Positions 27,203 to 36,690 are shown, counted from the first letter of the stretch. The stretch is 64,000 bases of DNA from Phycisphaeraceae bacterium (GCA_019636845.1 JAHBWV010000001.1:1860001-1924000); one strand, 5' to 3'. Translations and numbers: made by a program. Notes: generated by a model from the letters alone, not told the origin.

Positions 27203-29491
27203 ATGACACGCACACACCTCTCGCTCGCATGGCTGATCTCCTTGCTGCTCGTGTCCGCCCCGCAACACGCGCACGCACAGGATGAACTCGTCCAACCCGA
27301 GTCGCTCGAACAGGGCTTCGTCATCCTCGTCACCGACAGAACGGGCCACGCCACCACCGAGTCGCCGATCCTCCTCGCGTCGAACCACAATGGCTGGAAC
27401 CCCAACGATCCGACCCAGGCGTTGACGCGCCGCTCGGACGGGAAGTGGCAGATCGTCCGTTCCAAACCCGCTCTCGACTCTCGTCTCAACTTCAAGTTCA
27501 CACGCGGCTCGTGGGACACGGTCGAGGTCGATGCCCAGCTCGAGGAGATCGAGAACCGCCTGCTCCCACGCCTCTCCGCTGCGAGCATCCGCCCCGGCGA
27601 GCCACCCATCATCGAGTTGATCATCGAGAACTGGAAAGACCGACGCCCACCCGAGCCCGATCTCAACCGAATCGCTCCCTATCGCGAGCTTGAGGTCACC
27701 GGCGACGTTCGCCGAATCGAAGCCGTGCTCCTGGGGCGCAACCGCGACCTTCTTGTCTGGCTCCCGCCTGGTCACACGGACCCGGCCAACATCGGGCGTA
27801 CGCATCCGATCGTGTGGATGCTCGACGGACAGGCCGCGTTCGAGTTCGTCCCCGCGTTGGGCGGAGAATGGAGCGCCGACGAGTCCGCAACCGTCCTCTC
27901 CGATTCCGGCAAGATCGTCCCTCCCGTCATCATCGCGGTCCCCGGCCCCATCTCCGCTTCGCAGCGAGAGACTGAGTACGGCCTCGACGCGAACGGTCCC
28001 GAGCTCATCCGCGATCTGGCTCGCAACGCTCTTCCCAGGGTTCGGCGCGCCATCGGCGTCAACACACGGCCGGGAATCTTCGTCGGAGCGGGCATCGCGG
28101 GTACCCTGGCCAGGTTCGCATCAGAATCTGATCCCGACTCCTTCGGTCTCCCCTTCGTGCCGACAGGCATGGAGAGGCCCGAGAGCGAGGGTGTCCCCTT
28201 TGACCCTACATGGCCCGCGCAGCTCAAGGACGCGATGCTCTCCACGCTCGCGCCCGGCCGCCCGTCCGGACAGTCACAACCCAAGGTCATGAAAGAGCCC
28301 GAGTTGCTCTCGACGGGCTTCATGCTGGTCGTCACCGACAAATCAGGGAAGGCGAGCGAATCGCGTCCGCTGCACATCGGCTCCAACCACAACGGCTGGA
28401 ACCCAGGCGATCCGAATCGGCGCCTCACGCCGCGTTCCGACAGCAAGTGGCAGATCGAACTCCCACCGTCTCCGGACGGGTCTCGCCTGGCCTTCAAGCT
28501 CACGCTCGGCTCGTGGGAGACAGTTGAGGTCACGGGCGCGATGGAGGACATCCCGAACCGCGAGCTCCCGCTGATCGACGCCGCATCTCTCCGCCCCGGC
28601 GAGCGCCCCGTCATCGAGATCACCGTCGAGCAGTTCCGTGATCCTCCGCCGGATGTAGACGCCCGGCTACGCACCGATCCCTACAGAACCATCGATATCG
28701 CGGGAGGCACGCTCCGAAGGATCGAGGTCGCCGGAGGGCCGATCCCGGTCCGCAGAGACCTCCTGATCTGGCTCCCACCGGGCTATGACGACCCGCAGAA
28801 CGCCTCGCGTCGATATCCGATTCTCTACATGCACGACGGGCAGAACATCTTCGAGAAACTCCCTCACGTACCGGGCGAGTGGATGGCCGACGAGACCGCG
28901 ACTCGCCTGATCGCCGAAGGAAAGATCGAGCCGCTCATCATCGTCGGTGTACCGAGCGTCGGCATGCGCCGCATCGAGGAGTACGTCCCGATCGAGGTCT
29001 ACGACGGGCTCGCAGCCCGAGGTAAGGACCACGTTCAGTGGCTCGCGCAAGAGGTCATTCCTCGCGTCGAGCGCGTCGTCCGTGCTCGCCCCGGCAGACA
29101 GAGCCGCGTGATCGGCGGCTCCTCGCTCGGGGCCGTTATCTCTCTGTACGCCGCTACCGAACGCCCCGATCTCTTCGGCGCGACACTCCTCGAGAGCCCC
29201 GCGATGCTCGCGAAGGACCGGCTGCTGCTCCGCTACTTCGAGGAACGGAGCAACTTCCCTGAGCGTGCCTTCGTCGCTGTCGGCACACACGAAGTCGGGC
29301 GAGATCCATCGGACGCCGCCCGCAATGCCGCATACCTCCAGTGCGCCAAGGACCTCTACGCGCTCCTCGGCGCAAAGGGTGTCTCCAGCGAGAACCGCGT
29401 CCTTGTCATCGGCGAAGGAGCGATCCACAACGAGGGAGCGTGGGCCGAGCGGCTCCCCGAAGCCCTCCAGTTCCTCTTTCCCGCACGCTGA
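27203..29491 (+). CDS. Secreted tandem starch-binding-like domain + esterase, with degenerate first copy
   Basis: The product is 762 aa with a signal peptide (residues 1-25). Two copies of the same two-domain unit follow. Each begins with a CBM20/CBM48-like beta-sandwich (copy 1 about 35-145, SNHNGWNPNDP; copy 2 about 365-478, SNHNGWNPGDP). Each continues with an esterase of the putative-esterase (Fes-like) alpha/beta-hydrolase family (RDLLVWLPPG / RDLLIWLPPG). Copy 2 is intact: nucleophile elbow GGSSLG with Ser641, and a catalytic His in AIHNEGAW at 742. In copy 1 the elbow reads GAGIAG with Ile298 at the Ser position, and the domain stops before a His region, so it is inactive. It may bind glucan and deacylate decorated polysaccharide; the substrate is unknown. 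I chose ATG 27203 for the signal peptide. Confidence 0.85.
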   Translation: MTRTHLSLAWLISLLLVSAPQHAHAQDELVQPESLEQGFVILVTDRTGHATTESPILLASNHNGWNPNDPTQALTRRSDGKWQIVRSKPALDSRLNFKFTRGSWDTVEVDAQLEEIENRLLPRLSAASIRPGEPPIIELIIENWKDRRPPEPDLNRIAPYRELEVTGDVRRIEAVLLGRNRDLLVWLPPGHTDPANIGRTHPIVWMLDGQAAFEFVPALGGEWSADESATVLSDSGKIVPPVIIAVPGPISASQRETEYGLDANGPELIRDLARNALPRVRRAIGVNTRPGIFVGAGIAGTLARFASESDPDSFGLPFVPTGMERPESEGVPFDPTWPAQLKDAMLSTLAPGRPSGQSQPKVMKEPELLSTGFMLVVTDKSGKASESRPLHIGSNHNGWNPGDPNRRLTPRSDSKWQIELPPSPDGSRLAFKLTLGSWETVEVTGAMEDIPNRELPLIDAASLRPGERPVIEITVEQFRDPPPDVDARLRTDPYRTIDIAGGTLRRIEVAGGPIPVRRDLLIWLPPGYDDPQNASRRYPILYMHDGQNIFEKLPHVPGEWMADETATRLIAEGKIEPLIIVGVPSVGMRRIEEYVPIEVYDGLAARGKDHVQWLAQEVIPRVERVVRARPGRQSRVIGGSSLGAVISLYAATERPDLFGATLLESPAMLAKDRLLLRYFEERSNFPERAFVAVGTHEVGRDPSDAARNAAYLQCAKDLYALLGAKGVSSENRVLVIGEGAIHNEGAWAERLPEALQFLFPAR
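27305..29491 (+). repeat. Internal tandem duplication inside the esterase-like gene
   Basis: Unit 1 covers codons about 35-345 and unit 2 about 365-762. Matching landmarks in order are SNHNGWNP, the WQI strand, GSW(D/E)TVEV, (S/A)(I/L)RPGE.P, RDLL(V/I)WLPPG, (W/Y)M.DGQ..FE, GEW.ADE.AT and the nucleophile-elbow region. Unit 1 lacks the last ~90 residues of unit 2. Confidence 0.8.
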
Positions 29492-29501
29492 CCGAGCACG
29501 A

Positions 29502-31073
29502 TCAGGGTGCCGCTGACACCGGAGTGTGCGATTCCATCGTCGCCAAGCGGAGGATGTTGGCCTGTGTCATCTGATCGCCACTCAAGTCGCCCGTGATGCG
29601 CCCCTCGCTCATCACGAGGACGCGATCCGAAAGATGCAGAAGTTCCGGCATCTCGCTCGACACGAGCAGCACTGCCACGCCGGACGCCGCCGCGTCGCGG
29701 ATCTGCTTGTAGATCTCTGCCTTCGTGCCCACGTCGATCCCCCTCGTCGGCTCATCGAGCAGCAGCACCATTGTCTCCTTCCCCATCCACCTCGCCAGCA
29801 GCAGTTTCTGCTGGTTGCCGCCGGAGAGCGAGCCGGGAAGGGCGGCAGGAGAAGCCGCCTTCACCTGGAACGAACGCATCCGCTCCCCCACCAGGCGGCT
29901 CTCCTCGCGGCGTCTGCGGATCCCGCCCGATGATGCCAAGTGCCCCATGACCGGAGCAACGATGTTCTCATCAATCCCCAGCAAGAAGAACAAACCCTGG
30001 ATCTTGCGATCCTCCGGGACATAACCCATCCCCGCCTTGATCGACGCTCGCGGGTTGTGGGGACGCAGAGCAGTGCCCGCGACCTCTACAACTCCATGAG
30101 AAGCTGCATCTAGCCCGAAGATCGCGTCGAGCAGCTCGCTCCGGCCCGCGCCGACCAGCCCGCCGATGCCGACAATCTCACCCGGCCGGACCGAGAGCGA
30201 AACACCATCCAACTTCCCGGGTGACGAGAGCGACGAGACACGCAGTCCAGTGCCGGTCGCTGCTCCTTGCACGCCGTGACCATTGGCCCCGGCTCTCGAA
30301 GACGGGGTCGACACACGTCGGCCGATCATCTGCTCAACGAGCGTGGGCTCGTCGATCTCGCTGACTCTCGACGTGGCGACATACTTGCCGTCACGCAGCA
30401 CCGTCACCCGATCGCAGCACGCGAAGATCTCGCCCATGCGGTGTGAGACATACAGGATCGTGAGCCCGCGGGCCGCAAGATCGCGAACAATACGAAGCAG
30501 ACGCTCGACTTCCGCGATTGAGAGCGATGATGTCGGCTCGTCGAACACGATCACCCGCGGATCGCTCGCGTGCCCATCTCCACGACGCTCAAGCGCAGCC
30601 GCGATCTGGCAGATCTGACGCCAACCCGGCGACAACTCGCCGAGCGGACGTGTCACGTCGATCCCCGGTTCGAGCATGTGGACCAATCGCGCCGCCCGCT
30701 CGTTCATGGCCCGCCGGTCAACCAGACCGAACGCGCCGCGCGGCATGTCGTGCAGGCACAGGTTCTCCGCCACAGACAGGTTCGGACACTGTGCCAGTTC
30801 CTGATGGACGATCCGCACCCCGTGCGAGTACGCGTCGTCGATCGAGCCAGGCCGAAGCACATGCCCCCCGACCGTCACCGATCCCGCGTCCTGTCTGTGC
30901 AATCCCGCGATCACCTTGCCGAGCGTGCTCTTCCCCGCGCCGTTCTCACCCATCAGGGCATGAACCTCTCCGGCCAGAAAGGACGCCGAAACGTCGTCGA
31001 GCGCCTGCGTCACGCCAAATCGTTTCGAGACTCGCTCGACAACGACCAGAGGTTGAACTGCTGTCTGCTCCAT
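29502..31073 (-). CDS. Sugar ABC transporter ATPase, two-domain RbsA/MglA type
   Basis: The product is 523 aa, a normal length for CUT2-family ATPases with two fused nucleotide-binding domains. NBD1 has Walker A GENGAGKST, a family-typical HQELAQCPNLSVAENL segment and Walker B VIVFDEPTSSL. NBD2 has the atypical Walker A GGLVGAGRSEL, signature LSGGNQQK and LLLDEPTRGIDVGTKAEIY. It energises monosaccharide import at the inner face of the membrane. It is third in the permease, binding protein, ATPase order and lies 69 bases after the binding-protein stop, with a strong terminator hairpin in that gap. It converges on the esterase gene with only 10 bases between stops. Confidence 0.95.
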   Translation of the reverse strand: MEQTAVQPLVVVERVSKRFGVTQALDDVSASFLAGEVHALMGENGAGKSTLGKVIAGLHRQDAGSVTVGGHVLRPGSIDDAYSHGVRIVHQELAQCPNLSVAENLCLHDMPRGAFGLVDRRAMNERAARLVHMLEPGIDVTRPLGELSPGWRQICQIAAALERRGDGHASDPRVIVFDEPTSSLSIAEVERLLRIVRDLAARGLTILYVSHRMGEIFACCDRVTVLRDGKYVATSRVSEIDEPTLVEQMIGRRVSTPSSRAGANGHGVQGAATGTGLRVSSLSSPGKLDGVSLSVRPGEIVGIGGLVGAGRSELLDAIFGLDAASHGVVEVAGTALRPHNPRASIKAGMGYVPEDRKIQGLFFLLGIDENIVAPVMGHLASSGGIRRRREESRLVGERMRSFQVKAASPAALPGSLSGGNQQKLLLARWMGKETMVLLLDEPTRGIDVGTKAEIYKQIRDAAASGVAVLLVSSEMPELLHLSDRVLVMSEGRITGDLSGDQMTQANILRLATMESHTPVSAAP

Positions 31074-31094
31074 ACGTACCTGATAGCTCCCGAC

Positions 31095-31125
31095 AAAGAA
31101 ACCGGGCGGGACTTCTCCCGCCCGG
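31095..31125 (-). terminator. Intra-operon terminator between binding protein and ATPase genes
   Basis: On the minus strand a perfect 10-bp stem CCGGGCGGGA / TCCCGCCCGG (31125-31116 with 31111-31102) and a 4-base loop are followed directly by TTTCTTTG. It lies within the operon, so it would lower ATPase mRNA relative to the binding protein. Confidence 0.75.
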
Positions 31126-31142
31126 CGCCTGAATCAAGTCGA

Positions 31143-32162
31143 TCACTTCTTGCCGAGCCAACGATTCCAGATTCCCGCGTACTCGTCCACGTTCTCGATC
31201 GTCACAACCGAGAGCTCGAACGTGTTGATCACGTTCTCGGGGCTCTTGTTGAGGTGCGCCCGCTCAAAGAGCATCTCCACCGTTCGATACCCCCACCCGT
31301 AGCAGTCCTGCCCGACGAGCGCCTGCACCTGCCCCGCCCGCACATAATTCAACTGCTCCGGCAGATGATCGACGGAGACAACCTTCGCCTTCCCGGCGAC
31401 CCCATCCAGCGCGTTCTCGGTAAAGAGCGGCCAGCCCCCCACCATCGCCCATCCCGTGATCTCAGGGTTATTGATCTGAACATCCTTCACTTTCGCCGCG
31501 GCGTCCGGAGCGGTCTCCGGGTGGTAGTACACGTCCTTGATCGTCACGCCGGGGTGCTTCGAGATCTCGTCACGAACGCCCCTCACACGCGTCTGCAGGT
31601 TCGGCGCGCTCTGATTGCCCGCGAGGATCGCGACCACACCGGTCTCACCCATCACCTTGATCAATTCGCGTGCGACCGCCCTGCCCGCCTCTTCGTCGTT
31701 GATCCCGTAGTACGCAAACCGCTTGCTCGCCGGAGCGTCGGAATCGAACGTCGCGACATACACGCCCTTGTTCACAGCGTCGTCGATCGCCCCCGTCAAT
31801 ATCGCGGCATCCGTGCACGAGACCGTGATCCCATCGACTCCCTGCGCAACCAGTTGCTCGATGAACTGCGCCTGTTGCTGCGCATCCTCCGTGTTCGGCG
31901 TCCGCCAGTTCACCGTGACCTTGATACCGTGCTTGGCGGAGAGCTCTTTCGCTGCATCCTCTGCGCCGGTCCGAGCCGCCTGAAAGACGGGATTCGCCTG
32001 GCTCTTGGCGATCACGCCGAAGACATACTCCGACTTCCCGCTCGCTTTCGTCCCGCCGGGCGTGGGAGCGGCTGCGCTCCCGCCCTCGGACTTCTTGCAC
32101 CCGCCCAGCACAGAGAGCATCAGGGCGGCCGCGCCCACGATATTCATCACGCTTCGAGACAT
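31143..32162 (-). CDS. Sugar-binding lipoprotein of CUT2 ABC importer (RbsB/LacI fold)
   Basis: The product is 339 aa and starts at ATG 32162 with GGAGG seven bases upstream. The signal peptide ends in a lipobox (LSVLGGC), so it is probably lipid-anchored. A low-complexity linker follows, then a periplasmic-binding-protein type I fold: YVFGVIAKSQANPVFQAARTGAEDAA, TPNTEDAQQQAQFIEQLVAQGVDGITVSC, GVYVATFDSDAPASKRFAYYGIND, and a hinge-distal VGQDCYGWGYRTVEMLF. The fold is that of monosaccharide binding proteins such as RbsB; the ligand is not predictable from these residues. Flanking hairpins at both ends of the cistron suggest higher expression than its operon partners. Confidence 0.92.
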   Translation of the reverse strand: MSRSVMNIVGAAALMLSVLGGCKKSEGGSAAAPTPGGTKASGKSEYVFGVIAKSQANPVFQAARTGAEDAAKELSAKHGIKVTVNWRTPNTEDAQQQAQFIEQLVAQGVDGITVSCTDAAILTGAIDDAVNKGVYVATFDSDAPASKRFAYYGINDEEAGRAVARELIKVMGETGVVAILAGNQSAPNLQTRVRGVRDEISKHPGVTIKDVYYHPETAPDAAAKVKDVQINNPEITGWAMVGGWPLFTENALDGVAGKAKVVSVDHLPEQLNYVRAGQVQALVGQDCYGWGYRTVEMLFERAHLNKSPENVINTFELSVVTIENVDEYAGIWNRWLGKK

Positions 32163-32180
32163 GGCTGTACCTCCGTCGAA

Positions 32181-32196
32181 GGCCGGCACGCCGGCC
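32181..32196 (-). promoter_or_regulatory. Hairpin in leader of binding-protein cistron
   Basis: GGCCGGC-AC-GCCGGCC on the plus strand, a perfect 7-bp stem, located between the permease stop and the Shine-Dalgarno sequence of the binding-protein gene. A 5' hairpin here could protect a processed binding-protein mRNA from decay. No function is proven. Confidence 0.4.
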
Positions 32197-32208
32197 GAGA
32201 GTGTCTCA

Positions 32209-33315
32209 TCACTTTCTAGACAAACGCCCGAACACCGCGAACGCCCCCGCAGGGTTGCTCTTCGCCTGATCGACCAGCACCGCGATCACAATCGCGGCCC
32301 CCATCACGATCTGGTTGTAACTCTGATCTACCTGAAGAATGATCATCCCGTTGTTGATCAGCTCGATGACGACCGCACCGAGTGCGGCACCGAGCGCCGA
32401 GCCGCGCCCGCCGGAAAGAGACGCCCCGCCGATCACCGCCGCCGCGATCACACGCAGTTCATATCCCGTGCCGGCGTCCGATGTCGCGGCTCCGAAGTAC
32501 CCGGCGTACATGCACGCCGAAAGCCCCGCCAGCATCCCCGCGATCGTAAAGGCAACGATCTTGACCCTGCCGACCGGAATCCCCGCGTACCGCGCCGCGA
32601 CCTCGTTCCCGCCGATCGCGTACACACGCCGCCCGAGAACAGTCCGCGACATCACAAACCAGCCGACCAGAGTCGTCACCACCATCAGCAACGACGGCAC
32701 CGGCTGCACGCCCCCGATCGTGTACTTGAAGAACCCTCGCTGCACGGACTCCGGGAAGCCGCTCACGGTCTGCCCCCCACTCAACACGAATGCAACGCCG
32801 CGATAGATCGCCATCGTTCCCAGTGTGATGATGAACGGATGCACGCGCAGCCCAACGACCATCGCCCCGTTCAGCATGCCCGCGATGGCACCCACACCCA
32901 TGCACACGCCCAGCCCGACTGGCAACGCAACCGCGAGCCCTGTCGAGCGTTCCAACTCACGCATCGCGAACGCGCCGCACAACGCCGCCAACGCATAGAT
33001 CGAGCCGATCGAGAGATCGATCCCCGCTAGCGCGATGATCGCCGTCATCCCCACCGCCATTACGGCGATGTACGACGCGTTGTTGGCCACCTGGACGATG
33101 TTCTGCGTATCAAGAAACCGATTGACCTCGACGCGGATCGGCTGTCCCGTCTCGGGATCGCGCATGACGGTATTCGTTGCCGGGTCCATCTTCGGGACCA
33201 GCTTCGTCCCGCCCAGCAACGTCAGTGCCGCGGCCATCAGCACGATCACCAGCACCAAGCCCGACTCCTGGAACGCCAGCAGCCGCCTCAGCCATCCCTT
33301 CTTCGGTTGTTTCAC
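32209..33315 (-). CDS. Sugar ABC transporter permease, RbsC type
   Basis: The product is 368 aa of the BPD_transp_2 family. After a charged N-terminus (MKQPKKGWLRR) and a first membrane segment it carries an unusual ~35-residue polar stretch (about 38-72, PKMDPATNTVMRDPETGQPIRVEVN), presumably periplasmic. Further membrane segments follow with the typical family sequences AGIDLSIGSIYAL, GLRVHPFIITLGTMAIYRG, and the EAA-like cytoplasmic loop GGNEVAARYAGIPVGRVKIVAF, then GGASLSGGRGSALGA. It forms the membrane channel of the importer. It is the first gene of the operon, so a promoter should lie in 33316-33478, which otherwise shows no gene. Confidence 0.94.
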   Translation of the reverse strand: MKQPKKGWLRRLLAFQESGLVLVIVLMAAALTLLGGTKLVPKMDPATNTVMRDPETGQPIRVEVNRFLDTQNIVQVANNASYIAVMAVGMTAIIALAGIDLSIGSIYALAALCGAFAMRELERSTGLAVALPVGLGVCMGVGAIAGMLNGAMVVGLRVHPFIITLGTMAIYRGVAFVLSGGQTVSGFPESVQRGFFKYTIGGVQPVPSLLMVVTTLVGWFVMSRTVLGRRVYAIGGNEVAARYAGIPVGRVKIVAFTIAGMLAGLSACMYAGYFGAATSDAGTGYELRVIAAAVIGGASLSGGRGSALGAALGAVVIELINNGMIILQVDQSYNQIVMGAAIVIAVLVDQAKSNPAGAFAVFGRLSRK

Positions 33316-33478
33316 GGTGCCAGTCAGATCTTCACCCGTGTCGCTGCTGTCGAGTTACCCGCCACGCACCAACCGGGGCGATGGCTTGTCCGCCTCCCGC
33401 GATCCGCTCGCAGCGAGGGGTCGGTAGGATAGCGTGAACGTCCCGTCTGTGCGTGCAACCGCCGACCCCGGACCTTTC

Positions 33479-34429
33479 CTAATCGATCGTCTGGACACGC
33501 TGACTTCGCGTTCGATCGATCGTGTTGATGCTCTGGGCGTTCGTCGAATCCCCGGTCTCGAAGAAGATCTCCTCGATACGCCCCTGGATCAGGTCCGCGT
33601 GCCCATCCGTGAACACCCAGTTCCCGCCTCGGTCGCTGTGGTTGTCGACCTTCCCGTAAAATCCGGGCTGGGCCCTCGCGGGAATGTGGTTACTCTCAGA
33701 CTTGTAGAACGAGTTGGTGCTGTAATCCGGGCCGTTCGTGTCGTCGCCCCACAACGGCGCAGGATTCAGAATCACCGACTCGTACGTCTTGAAACCGGCG
33801 ATATACATGTACGAGATGTTGTACGACACCACGTCCCGCTCGCTGTTCGGCATCTTCGGAACGACAGCCGCCGCAGACGAGTAATTCGTCGCCGTCAGCG
33901 TCTTCCCGTAGTACCTGTCCTCACGATCCGACGGACAGAGCAACGCGCCGTAACCGTCCAAATAGCCCGACATCAGCGGCGTGCTCACCGGCGGGCTCGA
34001 ACCCGTGTAGATTGCCGAACTCGGATCTCCAGAAGGACCGCTCGCCCCGCGATAGCCGTAGCGATCAGTCCCCGTCACCACGCCGTTCTCATCCTCAGCA
34101 TCGCCGACCTGCCAGAGACTGAAGAGCCCCGCAACACCGCCATACGAGTTCTGGCTCGTCAGAATCTTGCTCGTCCGCCACGCCGTTCGCTGCGCGCTGT
34201 TCATCAGGAACAATGGGTACCAGTCCTTGTTCTCGTTCGCGTAGTGCGTCAGCGACATGCCCATCGACCGCGTGTTGGCCAGACACTTTGTCAGTGCCGC
34301 GGCTTTCCTCGCCTCGCCCAGCGCGGGAAGCAGAATGCCGATCAGCAACGCAACGATCGCGATCACGACAAGCAACTCGATAAGCGTGAACGCCCTACGA
34401 CATGATGCTCCAACGTGCCCAACGTGCAT
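33479..34429 (-). CDS. Type II pseudopilin-like secreted protein (H-X9-DG type)
   Basis: The product is 316 aa. ATG 34429 is preceded by AGGAG. It carries a class III prepilin signal: RRA|FTLIELLVVIAIVALLIGILLPAL, with cleavage expected after Ala13 and the conserved Glu at +5. The long globular domain ends with HSDRGGNWVFTDGHADL, close to the H-X9-DG motif seen in the large planctomycete family of pseudopilin-like proteins. Their role is unsettled; they may be surface or secretion-system subunits. It sits between the sugar importer and the second GH13 gene, so it may be a surface component of the same glucan-utilisation locus, but that is positional inference only. Confidence 0.88.
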   Translation of the reverse strand: MHVGHVGASCRRAFTLIELLVVIAIVALLIGILLPALGEARKAAALTKCLANTRSMGMSLTHYANENKDWYPLFLMNSAQRTAWRTSKILTSQNSYGGVAGLFSLWQVGDAEDENGVVTGTDRYGYRGASGPSGDPSSAIYTGSSPPVSTPLMSGYLDGYGALLCPSDREDRYYGKTLTATNYSSAAAVVPKMPNSERDVVSYNISYMYIAGFKTYESVILNPAPLWGDDTNGPDYSTNSFYKSESNHIPARAQPGFYGKVDNHSDRGGNWVFTDGHADLIQGRIEEIFFETGDSTNAQSINTIDRTRSQRVQTID

Positions 34430-34592
34430 GGATGACTCCTCGTCCGCAGACGGAATCGACCGAAGCACGACAACCAGATGTTGCCGCGCCGCATACATCA
34501 AGGTAACGTCCGTGTCAGGTTGCCGTCAAGATCCTTGCGATTTCCACCTTCTTCACCGATCGCCGCACAGGCCACACCCACACAGAGGTCAT

Positions 34593-36611
34593 ATGAACGC
34601 AGCCGACAGCGATCGTTCGAGAAGAACGTCCCGCACCTCCCGAGGATTCGCGCTGCTCACCGCATTCACGCTTGCGGGGACCCTCCACGCCCAGCCAGCC
34701 ATCCGCACACTCTCCCCATCGATCGGCCTCTTCGACCTGGAGAACCACGCTCTCGGGATCGGGGACCACGTGGCTCGAATCGGCACTCCGGGTAGCGAAC
34801 CGCTCCTCACAATCCCGTTCAGAATCAACGATCCCGAGCACGCTGCAAGACCGATTCGGTTCTGGATAGGTAACGCGACCCAGCAACCCCTCCCAAACAA
34901 CCTCACGCTACAGATCGGGAACGCCCCACCACTTCCTCTGACGCTCGCCATGGACAACAACCTGGAAGCACCCGGCTGGGCAATGGGAGCGGTCTGGTAC
35001 CAGATATTTCCCGAACGCTTTCGCAATGGTGACCCCGGCAACGACCCAAGCGGGCCATCTGTGGCTCGTACCAGCTGGCAGTCAGACTTCAGCGACATCA
35101 CAGTCGATGAGATCGAACTCGCATGGTCGAGACAGCGTGCCGGCGATCCACGCTCACTCGCGAGTTTCAACCGTAGAGGCGGCTCACGCAGATCCACGAT
35201 CTTCGCTCGACGATACGGGGGAGACCTCATCGGCGTCTACGAGCAACTCGACCACATCAAGTCCCTCGGCGTCACCGCGATCTACTTCTGTCCGGTCTTC
35301 GCCTCATCCTCGCTTCACAAGTATGACGCCGCCGATTTCCGGCACATTGATCCCACCTTCGGCCCTGTCACCACGCAGCACGAGTCGCTCGACACCTGGA
35401 ACTGGACAGCCGCCGATCAGTACTTCCTGCACACCCTGCTTCCCGCTGCCAAGGCGCGTGGCCTGCGCGTGATCATCGACGGAGTCTGGAACCACACCGG
35501 CACCGACCACTGGGCATTCAGAGATGTCGTCGAGCGAGGCCGTTCCTCCCCGTACGCCGACTGGTTCCGCGCCCGCTTCAACGATGCCGGCAATCTCGTC
35601 GGGTGGACCGCGTGGGAAGGCCAGAACGGGAACCTCCCCGAGTTCACGCAGACACCTGATGGTGATCTCCACCCCGAAGTCTCTGAACACATTTTCGAGA
35701 TCACCCGCCGCTGGATGGATCCCAATGGCGACGGCGATCCCTCCGACGGTATCGATGGCTGGCGCCTGGATGTCGCTCCCGAGATTGGCAACGCCTTCTG
35801 GTCACGCTGGCGGGCGCACGTTCGCTCTTTGAATCCCGATGCGATCCTTGTCGGCGAGATCTGGTTCGATGCGCAACCCTGGTTCGATGGCGTCGCCTTC
35901 GACAGCCAGATGAACTATCCGTTTGCGATCGCCACCGTCGAGTGGGCCTCCGGCGCTCCCAGAACCTCAAGCCAGTCCCTCTCCGATCGTCTCAGCCGCG
36001 TCTTCTCGCACGCCCCGCACACCGAACTCGTGCAGATGAATCTTCTGGGTTCGCACGACACGCCCCGACTCCTCACCATGATCTCGCGTCCCGAAGCGCC
36101 TTACGACGACGGCGCAACCATCGTGGAACTCGGTCGAGATGCCGCTCGCCAAAGACCCTCCGCCGACGCCCACCGCCGCGCGATGCTCGCCGTTGCGATC
36201 CAGGCAACCGCGCTCGGGGCACCGATGGTCTACGCCGGCGATGAACTCGGCGTCTTCGGTCCTGACGACCCCGACAATCGCAAGCCGATCCCGTGGCCCG
36301 ACCTCGACACGCCGGACAACCCGGACGATGCGCCCGATCTGAGCATGCTCGCTGCCTACCAGGAGTGGTTCACGATCCGGCAGCACCCCGACTATGGCCC
36401 CATCTTCCGTTATGGGACGATTCGGTTCCTCGACTCCGGCAACCCTGATCTGCTCATATTCGAACGCGAACTCAACGGCAGAAAGGCGCTCATCGCCGTC
36501 AATCGAGGCGATTCCGACGCACCGCTGGCTACGCTTGACCATCCCTTCATACACGATTTGTCAGATAGTCGGGTTCCACCCCTCTCTGCACGCATCTACA
36601 CGAGCGAGTGA
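34593..36611 (+). CDS. Exported GH13 alpha-glucan hydrolase (cyclomaltodextrinase/neopullulanase-like)
   Basis: The product is 672 aa and starts at ATG 34593 with AGAGGT upstream. An N-terminal signal-like segment (FALLTAFTLAGTLHAQ) follows a charged leader. A beta domain (about 40-125) precedes the barrel, which begins WYQIFPERFRNGDPGNDP, typical of the neopullulanase/maltogenic amylase group. Conserved regions: region I DGVWNHTG (297-303), region II DGWRLDVAPE with nucleophile Asp393, region III LVGEIWFD with Glu422, region IV LLGSHDTPR with Asp489. It ends in a short beta domain. It should act on short maltodextrins or cyclodextrins, complementing the larger amylase. It is divergent from the pseudopilin gene across 163 bases. 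Confidence 0.92.
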   Translation: MNAADSDRSRRTSRTSRGFALLTAFTLAGTLHAQPAIRTLSPSIGLFDLENHALGIGDHVARIGTPGSEPLLTIPFRINDPEHAARPIRFWIGNATQQPLPNNLTLQIGNAPPLPLTLAMDNNLEAPGWAMGAVWYQIFPERFRNGDPGNDPSGPSVARTSWQSDFSDITVDEIELAWSRQRAGDPRSLASFNRRGGSRRSTIFARRYGGDLIGVYEQLDHIKSLGVTAIYFCPVFASSSLHKYDAADFRHIDPTFGPVTTQHESLDTWNWTAADQYFLHTLLPAAKARGLRVIIDGVWNHTGTDHWAFRDVVERGRSSPYADWFRARFNDAGNLVGWTAWEGQNGNLPEFTQTPDGDLHPEVSEHIFEITRRWMDPNGDGDPSDGIDGWRLDVAPEIGNAFWSRWRAHVRSLNPDAILVGEIWFDAQPWFDGVAFDSQMNYPFAIATVEWASGAPRTSSQSLSDRLSRVFSHAPHTELVQMNLLGSHDTPRLLTMISRPEAPYDDGATIVELGRDAARQRPSADAHRRAMLAVAIQATALGAPMVYAGDELGVFGPDDPDNRKPIPWPDLDTPDNPDDAPDLSMLAAYQEWFTIRQHPDYGPIFRYGTIRFLDSGNPDLLIFERELNGRKALIAVNRGDSDAPLATLDHPFIHDLSDSRVPPLSARIYTSE

Positions 36612-36690
36612 GATCAGAATCGTGAATCGTGAACGAGATCTCAACGACGCAGATCGCCCGTAAAAGAGGCCCGAAACACCGAGAAATCTC

